Assembly (NCBI GenBank): GCA_947588655.1
Contig: CANPYS010000014.1
Location: 1-46,416, forward strand
DNA: 46,416 nt
Reading direction: 5' to 3'
From: an uncultured Alphaproteobacteria bacterium
GTDB taxonomy: Bacteria; Pseudomonadota; Alphaproteobacteria; RF32; CAG-239
A program made the translations under genes and the position numbers. A model generated the notes under the pieces. That model was not told the DNA's origin and searched no databases. It saw only the letters and a program-made list of their open reading frames with translations. Positions within the stretch are counted from its first letter, which is position 1. Every line of letters begins with the position of its first letter. Positions 22,212 through 28,748 of the stretch are shown in pieces.

Positions 22212-22356
22212 ATGCCCCATATACCCTGTTGGCGGAAAAGAAGTCGGTGCAGAATTAGAAAAAATTCCGTATCAAGGCTACGAGCATTTTTGGGAATGGA
22301 TTGCGCGTTTAAACAAGCTCCGTCAAGAGTTAGAGCTTTGTTTACAAAGCGGTTGA
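22123..22356 (+). CDS. Rz1-like outer-membrane lipoprotein spanin, 77 aa
   Basis: ATG at 22123 follows GGAGG at 9-bp spacing. The protein begins with a basic lipoprotein signal and a lipobox ending L-W-S-C-S-S (FMPLLTLGAIMLWSC). The mature part is short, with two early prolines (SECPIYPVGG) and a C-terminal helix. It overlaps the Rz-like gene by 89 bp in a different frame, the usual embedded Rz/Rz1 layout. The last 15 bp overlap the 3' end of host ugd on the opposite strand, which marks the right edge of the phage block. Confidence 0.78.
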   Translation: MLNIKAKKFMPLLTLGAIMLWSCSSVEYSECPIYPVGGKEVGAELEKIPYQGYEHFWEWIARLNKLRQELELCLQSG

Positions 22357-23655
22357 TTTTATGCCCAAACGGCGCATATCAAAGCCCAGTTGCGTTGCTT
22401 CTTGCGGATTAAAAATGCCGCGCATATCAAAAATCAAACGACCTTTCATCTGTTGTTTAATTTGAGCCAAATCAAGCGACTTAAATTCTTCCCATTCGGT
22501 TAGGACGAGTAAAATATCAGCTTTTTGAACGGCATCATAGGCATCTTGGGCATAATAAACGGCATCTCCCAAAATTTTTCGCGCATTGTTAAGCGCTTTG
22601 GGATCATAAAGCCTAATTTGAACAGGGTGTTCCAAAAGATGTTTGATAATATCCAAAGCCGGAGATTCCCTACAATCATCTGTGCCGCCTTTGAAAGCTG
22701 CGCCCAAAATAGCAATTTGAGGGTTACTGATTTTTTGTGCTTCAGCCCACACATTTTCAGCCATAAGCTGTTTGCGTTTATCGTTACCGCGAATAGTGGC
22801 TTCCACAAGCGAAAGTTCAACACCAAACGCGCGCGCCATATAAGCCATTGCATTTGTATCTTTCGGAAAACACGAACCGCCATAACCGGGACCTGTTCTC
22901 AAAAATTTAGGGCCAATCCGGTCATCTGCGCCCAAACCTTGTGCCACCTCATAAATATCCGCGCCTGCTTTTTCGCAAAAATCCGCCATTTCATTGATAT
23001 AATGGATTTTCATAGCCAAAAAGGCATTAGAGGCATATTTAATGGTTTCAGACGAGCGACGTTTAACAAAAAGCATTTTGGTTTTAGGGGCAAACGGCGC
23101 ATATAATTTTGCCATAACATCTTGAGCGCGCGCACTATTTGTGCCAACTACAATGCGATCAGGATTAAAAAAGTCATGAATAGCAAAGCCCTCGCGCAAA
23201 AATTCAGGCAGAGAAATCACATCAAAATCAGCTTCCGGATTTTTTTGGCGGATAATTTCTTCCACCTGATCGCCCGTGCCAACCGGAACGGTAGATTTTA
23301 TGGCAATAACGGTGTAACCATTCAAAAAAGGAGCTAATTCTTGAGCGGCGGCATAAATATATTTCATATCGGCTTTTTTGGTTTCAGGGTCAGGCGGTGT
23401 GCCGACGGCAATCAGCACAACATCGGCATCATGAATGCCTTTTTCCATGGAAAGCGTAAAATTGAGGCGTCCATTTTGACGGTTTCGGATAAAAAGTTCT
23501 TCCAAGCCATCTTCAAAAATAGTCAATTTCCCATTGTTAAGGTCATTTATTTTAGATTCTATTTGATCAATGCAAACAACTTCGTTTCCAAGCTCAGCCA
23601 AGCCAACACCCGTTGGAAGTCCAACGTAACCTGTCCCGATAATGCCAATTTTCAT
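22342..23655 (-). CDS. ugd: UDP-glucose 6-dehydrogenase family protein
   Basis: This 437-aa enzyme has an N-terminal Rossmann domain (MKIGIIGTGYVGLPTGVGLAE), IAVGTPPD, IKSTVPVGTG, the linker NPDRIVVGT, catalytic region GPGYGGSCFPKDT with the active-site Cys, and a C-terminal domain with AAFKGGTDDCRESPALDI. It oxidises UDP-glucose (or a related nucleotide sugar) to the uronate with two NAD+, supplying cell-surface polysaccharides. ATG at 23655 follows AAAGGA. Its 3' end overlaps phage rz1 on the other strand but the protein seems complete. The exact sugar substrate is inferred from the family. Confidence 0.95.
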   Translation of the reverse strand: MKIGIIGTGYVGLPTGVGLAELGNEVVCIDQIESKINDLNNGKLTIFEDGLEELFIRNRQNGRLNFTLSMEKGIHDADVVLIAVGTPPDPETKKADMKYIYAAAQELAPFLNGYTVIAIKSTVPVGTGDQVEEIIRQKNPEADFDVISLPEFLREGFAIHDFFNPDRIVVGTNSARAQDVMAKLYAPFAPKTKMLFVKRRSSETIKYASNAFLAMKIHYINEMADFCEKAGADIYEVAQGLGADDRIGPKFLRTGPGYGGSCFPKDTNAMAYMARAFGVELSLVEATIRGNDKRKQLMAENVWAEAQKISNPQIAILGAAFKGGTDDCRESPALDIIKHLLEHPVQIRLYDPKALNNARKILGDAVYYAQDAYDAVQKADILLVLTEWEEFKSLDLAQIKQQMKGRLIFDMRGIFNPQEATQLGFDMRRLGIKSTAL

Positions 23656-23734
23656 CAAGAATTGTCCTTTATAAAGTTCTAGATAAGCTTTAGCTATAGC
23701 AACATTCTTAAAAAAGACAATTCAAAATTAGGAG

Positions 23735-24628
23735 TTATCTACGGAGCTTTTTCTTGCGAGAGCCAAAAATAACCCCGACAACACCGGCAACAATAAGGAG
23801 AGCGCCCCAAAGCTGAGATTCATAAATTTGTTCATGCAAAATAAAATAAGCCGCGGTAATGGAAAAAATAGGCATAATGTAATAAAGCGTGCCGGCATTG
23901 ACGGTGCCAATTTTTTGAATAGCCATATCCCAGCTCAGATAGCCAAGCGCCGAGTTAATAACGCCCAAAACAATCAAAATCGCCCAAGCAATCCAAGGAA
24001 TATGTCGCGTGGAAGTATGGATAATTTCCGGCAAGGCAAAAGGAATAAAGATAATAGTAGAAACAACAATACCTGCGGTTAAAAGGGCGGTTGGGCGAAT
24101 ATCGTTTGGGGTATGGCGTTGCAAAGCCGAATAGATTGAGAACAAAAAGGCAGAACCCAGCATATAAAAATCGCCGGGAACAACCTGAAAAGTTTTTAAG
24201 TTAGAAAGATGACCGTGCAAAATAATCATCACAACGCCAAAAACAGCGCATAAAATACCCATAATCTGCCAAAAATTAAGTTTTTGATGTGAAATTAAGA
24301 TTAAAAAAATCGGCCCTAAAATAGAAATCAACGACATATTTGTAGCACTTGCCGTGTAACCGGCGCAATAGATAAGCCAGTTTTGCACGCCCAAACCTGT
24401 AAGTGCCATTAAAACAACAAGCTTCCAATGTTTGAAGATGCGTTTTTTTTGCCTTTGGAGAGCTTTCCAAGAAAGGGGAATCATAATAAAAAGGGCAAAA
24501 AACCACCGATAAAACGAAATCTCTGCCGGAAAGAAAATGCCGGCTAAATATTTGGCATAAATGATGTTCATACTCCACATCATAATGGTAAAAACAGCCA
24601 AAAAATATCCGAATGCAGAACTTTTCAT
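23735..24628 (-). CDS. EamA/DMT family transporter
   Basis: This 297-aa protein has about ten hydrophobic segments in two EamA repeats: the first near residues 5-140 (FTIMMWSMNIIYAKYLAG), the second near 155-290 (PGDFYMLGSAFLFSIYSALQ, NSALGYLSWDMAIQKIGT). EamA proteins are inner-membrane exporters or importers of metabolites. The substrate cannot be told here. It ends in a basic cytoplasmic tail (GSRKKKLRR). It lies just upstream of ugd on the same strand, though the 79-bp gap leaves co-transcription uncertain. Confidence 0.9.
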   Translation of the reverse strand: MKSSAFGYFLAVFTIMMWSMNIIYAKYLAGIFFPAEISFYRWFFALFIMIPLSWKALQRQKKRIFKHWKLVVLMALTGLGVQNWLIYCAGYTASATNMSLISILGPIFLILISHQKLNFWQIMGILCAVFGVVMIILHGHLSNLKTFQVVPGDFYMLGSAFLFSIYSALQRHTPNDIRPTALLTAGIVVSTIIFIPFALPEIIHTSTRHIPWIAWAILIVLGVINSALGYLSWDMAIQKIGTVNAGTLYYIMPIFSITAAYFILHEQIYESQLWGALLIVAGVVGVIFGSRKKKLRR

Positions 24629-24765
24629 TTTTCCCTCTTTAACAAAAGTTTTTTATATGTAAGACTGCGTTGAAATATTTTAAATAGTATAAAACCATTT
24701 TTGAATTGAAAAATGAGAAAAGATTGTTTATGTTGAACTCAGACCAATTTTTAAGGAGGAAACTG

Positions 24766-25221
24766 ATGAACAAAATTTTAACTTTAGCATTGATGAGTGG
24801 CACTGTGTTATGGATGCAATCGGCACAAGCGATGGTGCCGGAGTTCGTTAATCAAGTTCAATTAACGGACGAGCAACGTGCCAAAGCGGAGCAAATTTTT
24901 GAAAAAGGCGATAAAAAGGTTGAACAATTAAAGCAAGAGGAAAAAGAAATCCGCGAAAAGATTGAGAAAGTGCGTCAAGACACAATGGATGAATTGAAAG
25001 AAATTTTGACGCCGGAACAAATTGTGGATTTACGCAATGCCGAGCGTGACAGTGTGCGTCGCCCGAGAATGCGTGGTATGCATGAAGTAACCCCTGAGCA
25101 AAAACAAAAGATGATGAAAGAACGTAAAAAAATCAACAGAACGGATAGAAAAAACAGGCCGGACAGAAAAAACAGACCTGATAGAAAGGAAAAACCGCAA
25201 GGTGGTTTTGTTGAAGAATAA
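24766..25221 (+). CDS. Spy/CpxP-like periplasmic protein, 151 aa
   Basis: ATG at 24766 follows AAGGAGG and gives a Sec signal peptide (MNKILTLALMSGTVLWMQSAQA). Two LTxEQ-like motifs (LTDEQRAKAEQIF and LTPEQIVDL) flank a charged helix (KQEEKEIREKIEKVRQDTMDELKEI), as in the LTXXQ/Spy/CpxP family of periplasmic chaperones and stress sensors. The C-terminus is an unusual basic repeat (DRKNRP twice, then DRKEKP), probably disordered and possibly DNA-, RNA- or envelope-binding. It shares a bidirectional terminator with the convergent cysteine-rich gene. Confidence 0.75.
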   Translation: MNKILTLALMSGTVLWMQSAQAMVPEFVNQVQLTDEQRAKAEQIFEKGDKKVEQLKQEEKEIREKIEKVRQDTMDELKEILTPEQIVDLRNAERDSVRRPRMRGMHEVTPEQKQKMMKERKKINRTDRKNRPDRKNRPDRKEKPQGGFVEE

Positions 25222-25227
25222 AAAACG

Positions 25228-25255
25228 CCCCTCTTGAAAAAAGAGGGGTTTCTTT
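25228..25255. terminator. Shared convergent terminator
   Basis: CCCCTCTT and AAGAGGGG pair around GAAAA, with T-rich flanks on both strands. It lies between the ends of the Spy-like gene and the cysteine-rich gene. Confidence 0.85.
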
Positions 25256-26325
25256 TATCGAAAGTTCAAACTAGCGCGAACAGCGCAGTGCGGATCATTT
25301 TTATGATATTCACTTATATAACCACTACCTAAGTTTTGACTTGATGGATCCTTGCCAAACATCAATTCGCGAGCTAAATCGTAATTTTTTTCAGTTGAAG
25401 CCCAATACAAAGTAAGGGATAAAGGTTTCGCTTTGTCCTTGAGTGTGGAAAGCGTTGCATTAACTTTTTCTATTGTTTCACCTGTTTGTCCGGTGTTCCA
25501 TGTCGTAATTTGGTTATAATCATAGCCATAGAGTTCAGTTAATTCGCCAAGAGAGGGCAAATACCAACGCCCGGCGCCGACAATCGTGTTGCTTGCCTCA
25601 ACGCCGAGCGGATAGAATTGATGCGCCGCCAAAGCCGCCGTCGCCACACAATACTGTGCATATTCTTTGGTGCCTTCATCATAAGAGCAAGAGTCTTTCT
25701 TGAAATTAATCAAAGTTTGCGTATCTTTTTCGCCGTCAAAAAGTTCAGGCGCTCTTGTCTGGAGGTCGGAGAAAAGTTGTGAATTTTCATAATTTTTTAA
25801 AGTAGGAACATCTATGCCATGAAGCCCCCAAGGAAGGAGAGAAACAGTGTTGCCAAAAGGCTCTGTTGGGTGAAAAACATGGTTTGAATCAAGCGTTAAA
25901 TCTTTAAGACTAATCACCTTGCCACCACCATCGCAGTTTGTGTAATAAACCACACCAACCGCAACTTTATCTTCGCTGTAATCTTTGACATCGCCACAAG
26001 AGCTGTCCGCATACAACACATCGCCGATGTTGCAACGTGGCTTAAGACAGTTGCAAGCCGTATAAGAAGAATCTTGCGGACAAGTAATAATTTCAGAACA
26101 CCAACCTGATTTTTCAGTGTTTGTATAGCCTAAACCTTGGCAATTTAATTCTACGCACTTTTTATAATTGGAATCAAAGGGACAATATAAATAGCCGTCT
26201 TTTTTGCAATTCGGGTCGTCAACATTAGAATACCCCAATTCTGCACAATCCGGCGCTTGCGCACAGTTTATGGCCACTGCTTGCCCTGAAAACAAAACCA
26301 TCATCAAAATTAAAACGTACTTCAT
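25255..26325 (-). CDS. Cysteine-rich secreted protein with C-terminal Lcl/DUF1566-like domain (356 aa)
   Basis: This is a full-length paralogue of 2385-3431 on the opposite strand. It has a Sec signal peptide (MKYVLILMMVLFSGQAVA), then about 17 Cys in residues 20-120, including CNCLKPRCNIGDVLYADSSC, which is almost identical to the other copy. The C-terminal domain carries GRWYLPSLGELTELYGY, LYWASTE and VRASLNF. The middle region differs strongly from the other copy. The start at 26325 lies behind AAGGAG. The binding target is unknown. Shared promoter and leader sequences lie upstream as an inverted repeat of those at 2.1 kb. Confidence 0.85.
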   Translation of the reverse strand: MKYVLILMMVLFSGQAVAINCAQAPDCAELGYSNVDDPNCKKDGYLYCPFDSNYKKCVELNCQGLGYTNTEKSGWCSEIITCPQDSSYTACNCLKPRCNIGDVLYADSSCGDVKDYSEDKVAVGVVYYTNCDGGGKVISLKDLTLDSNHVFHPTEPFGNTVSLLPWGLHGIDVPTLKNYENSQLFSDLQTRAPELFDGEKDTQTLINFKKDSCSYDEGTKEYAQYCVATAALAAHQFYPLGVEASNTIVGAGRWYLPSLGELTELYGYDYNQITTWNTGQTGETIEKVNATLSTLKDKAKPLSLTLYWASTEKNYDLARELMFGKDPSSQNLGSGYISEYHKNDPHCAVRASLNFR

Positions 26326-26446
26326 TATCTACTCCTTAATTACAGACTTATCCAAATCGTCACTCTGAGCGTTAGCGAAGAGTCCAGGACAACAAATTAG
26401 CTATATTGTTCCTGGATGCTTCGCGAATGGTGCTAACGCATCAAAG

Positions 26447-26653
26447 CTCAGCATGACGATTCAGAGGGAATTTTTCCTCTCTCGTTCTAGCCAAAGAAAT
26501 GTGGAGAGTGGTGCAGATAAAGTCGTTTCAAAAGCGAGGAAAATTTGAGCGTACATAGAAGTACGTGAATTTTCCGAACTTGAAGAAACGGCTTTAGATG
26601 TGCTGCTATACACATTTCTCAAAAAAACGTACGTTTAAATGCGCATTTCATCA
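26447..26653 (-). repeat. Long inverted repeat, right arm
   Basis: Reverse complement of 2062-2270 with few changes. It runs from the promoter arm through the structured leader. Confidence 0.85.
26496..26618 (-). ncRNA. Conserved structured 5' leader element, second copy (putative)
   Basis: Same length (123 nt) and same nested pairing arms as at 2099-2221, on the strand of the gene at 25255-26325. The few differences include CGTACG to AGTACG in the inner arm and an A/G change in the GCGG segment. Confidence 0.45.
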
Positions 26654-26725
26654 AGAAAATAACCTTTTGAAATATCTCAAAATTTTTTGCTTGACAAAAT
26701 GCACATTTAAAGGTACATTTTTTTG
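26617..26725. promoter_or_regulatory. Divergent promoter/operator cassette, copy 4
   Basis: The minus-strand array is TTGATG (complement of 26649-26654), 17 bp, TACGTT (complement of 26626-26631), directed at the cysteine-rich gene. The plus-strand array is TTGACA (26691-26696), 17 bp, TACATT (26714-26719), directed at the 3' end of the PBP gene. This is the best-preserved copy and shows the inverted-repeat layout of the two halves clearly. Confidence 0.7.
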
Positions 26726-26791
26726 CACACGTTTTGTTGATAAGTGCTTGAGTTTTATACAATTTTTAGGCTTCAAAAATCTTGAATTTTT

Positions 26792-28609
26792 TTAAGGTTC
26801 TACCGCGCTCAGCATAATTTTACGCCAAATTTCGGCAGGCAATGTGCCACCAGTCACGCCTTTCATAGATGAATTATCGTCATTACCAACCCAAACTGCG
26901 GCGACATAATCTTTCGTCCAACCCACAAACCAAGCGTCACGATGATCTTGTGTTGTGCCTGTTTTACCGGCGGCAAAAGAGGGCAGGGCGGCTCTTTTGC
27001 CCGTGCCACGTTGAATAACCGCTGTCATCATTTGTGTTAAATCAACCACATTTTGAGCGTCTAAAATGCGTTGAGGCTCGTTTATTTCACGCTGATAAAG
27101 CTGAATACCATCCCGAGAATAAATTTCCGTAATAGCGTACGGAAAAACGGCATAACCGCCATTTGCTAAAGACGTATATGCGGCGGCCATATCCACAACC
27201 TTAACTTCCGCCGCGCCCAAAACAAGCGCCGGTATGTCTTCCAAAGGCGTGGTAATGCCCATTATCCGCGCATTATGAATAATATCGCTACGTTTGAGAT
27301 GTTGCGCAAGTTGCACAGCCGCCAGATTGTATGAATAAGCCAAAGCATCGGTTAAACGAACTAAACCGTGAGATTTTTTATCATAGTTTTCGGGTGTCCA
27401 TTTTTTAATGCGGATCGGTTCGTCGGCAATCAGGCTCTCGGGCGTAAAGCCTTGTTGCAAAGCGGTAATGTAAACAAAGGGCTTAAAAGCCGACCCTGGT
27501 TGTCGCAAAGATTGTTCAGCGCGGTTAAATTGGCTTTTTTGATAATCTACACCGCCGACCAGTGCTTTAATAGCCCCCTGATAATTAAGAACAACAACCG
27601 CGCCTTGCGTCACATTTTTATTCCGATTCTGTTCAATGCTTTCTTGAAGAATTTTCTCGGCCTTTTGCTGTAAATCTTGGTCAAGGGTGGTGCTCACATA
27701 AATATCTTGGTTACGCTCGCCGATATAAGCATTAACTTCACGATATACCATATCGGCAAAATGCCGCGCGCCCTCTACTTTATATTTTTGAGCATCAAAT
27801 AGAGGTTCACGAAGAGCCTGTTGATATTCTTGTTCTGAAATAGTGCCATGATCAAGCATCAATTGAAGCACAACCTCAGCGCGCTCCTGAGCTTTTTGCG
27901 GATAAGAGATTGGATTATACCGAGACGGCGCTTTGAGCATGCCGGCCAAAACGGCGGCTTCTTTGAGGCTTAAATCCCGCGCGCTTTTGCCGAAATAGCG
28001 GTTGGCGGCGGCCTCAAAGCCATAAGTGCCAGCCCCCAAATAAACGCGGTTCAAATAAAGCGTTAAAATCTGATCTTTGGTAAATTTATGCTCCAACCAA
28101 AAAGCAAGCAAGAGTTCTTGCACTTTACGCTTAATGCTTTTTTGAGAAGTCAGGAACAAATTTTTAGCCACTTGTTGCGTAATGGTGGAAGCGCCTTGGG
28201 CATAGCGGCGTTTTAATAAGTTGACCAACATAGCGCGCGAAAAACCAATAACATCAAACCCAAAGTGTCTATAAAAACGTTTATCTTCAACATCAACAAC
28301 AGCGGCTGGAACATAATAGGGCAGATTTTCAAGATAAATCACTTCTGAAAAACTATTTCCGAAAGTAAAAATTTCGTTGCCATTCTCGGCAATAACAGTT
28401 GTGGACGGACGGCGGGCATGCGCCACTGCAGCCGACATATCAGGAAGCGTGAGCCAACAATATGTCAAAAACAAACAAAGAGCGCCTAAAAGAGCAACAA
28501 ACAAATAAATTAAGGGCTTAAGCCACCACCGCCTTTTAAAAAACGAGCGTTTGCGTGCCGACTTTTTAGATTTTTTGGAAGCCGATTTTTTGCTTTTTGC
28601 TTTTGCCAT
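26792..28609 (-). CDS. Bifunctional penicillin-binding protein, PBP1A type
   Basis: This 605-aa class A PBP has a Lys/Ser/Ala-rich cytoplasmic tail (residues 1-30) and one membrane anchor (LIYLFVALLGALCLFLTYC). The GT51 transglycosylase domain has VDVEDKRFYRHFG, GASTITQQVAKNLFL and EAAVLAGMLKAPS. The transpeptidase domain has the SxxK motif (PGSAFKPF), SxN (YSYNLAAVQ) and KTG (AGKTGTTQDHRDAW). It polymerises and cross-links peptidoglycan in the periplasm. At 605 aa it is shorter than E. coli PBP1A and lacks the inserted ODD/OB region. It is divergent from polA. Confidence 0.95.
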   Translation of the reverse strand: MAKAKSKKSASKKSKKSARKRSFFKRRWWLKPLIYLFVALLGALCLFLTYCWLTLPDMSAAVAHARRPSTTVIAENGNEIFTFGNSFSEVIYLENLPYYVPAAVVDVEDKRFYRHFGFDVIGFSRAMLVNLLKRRYAQGASTITQQVAKNLFLTSQKSIKRKVQELLLAFWLEHKFTKDQILTLYLNRVYLGAGTYGFEAAANRYFGKSARDLSLKEAAVLAGMLKAPSRYNPISYPQKAQERAEVVLQLMLDHGTISEQEYQQALREPLFDAQKYKVEGARHFADMVYREVNAYIGERNQDIYVSTTLDQDLQQKAEKILQESIEQNRNKNVTQGAVVVLNYQGAIKALVGGVDYQKSQFNRAEQSLRQPGSAFKPFVYITALQQGFTPESLIADEPIRIKKWTPENYDKKSHGLVRLTDALAYSYNLAAVQLAQHLKRSDIIHNARIMGITTPLEDIPALVLGAAEVKVVDMAAAYTSLANGGYAVFPYAITEIYSRDGIQLYQREINEPQRILDAQNVVDLTQMMTAVIQRGTGKRAALPSFAAGKTGTTQDHRDAWFVGWTKDYVAAVWVGNDDNSSMKGVTGGTLPAEIWRKIMLSAVEP

Positions 28610-28748
28610 AGTGATGATAACCCTTCAAAATAATATCAAAAAATACCACAAATTTCTTAAGAAAAAATTACGGCATAAAATTTTTTTAGGACTTGGCGAA
28701 AGAAAAAAAATCGGTTATATTGGCAAAAAGTTTGGAAAGGATAGGAAA

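Larger units (their letters stand above)
8990..22356. mobile_element. Podovirus-like prophage remnant or GTA-like block
   Basis: A continuous 13.4-kb block contains a repressor on the minus strand and then 18 rightward genes: DUF6362 protein, terminase, portal, 68-aa protein, scaffold candidate, capsid, 74-aa protein, adaptor, stabilisation-like protein, 70-aa protein, GNAT-like protein, ejection-like protein, fibre, holin candidate, endolysin, small membrane protein, Rz and Rz1. I find no integrase, excisionase, replication or recombination gene and no recognisable att repeat. The last gene overlaps host ugd by 15 bp. It is either a reduced prophage or a domesticated particle. Confidence 0.85.
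26326..26791. other. Intergenic region with leader, hairpin and promoter cassette 4
   Basis: Within these 466 bp I see an imperfect large hairpin (about 26357-26457, related to the 50-bp palindrome at 2281 but degenerate), the second copy of the 123-nt leader element (26496-26618) and promoter cassette 4 (26617-26725). There is no supported gene; an open frame at 26598-26795 reads through the cassette without a ribosome binding site. Confidence 0.6.

Noticed and set aside
8990-22356. att sites for the phage block at tRNA-Phe
   Set aside because: The block lies on the 5' side of tRNA-Phe, not the usual 3' side, and I found no matching repeat of the tRNA 3' end near 22.3 kb.
28551-28748. N-terminal extension of polA
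   Set aside because: It overlaps the start of the PBP gene on the other strand, and the conserved protein begins at ATG 28749 behind a good binding site.
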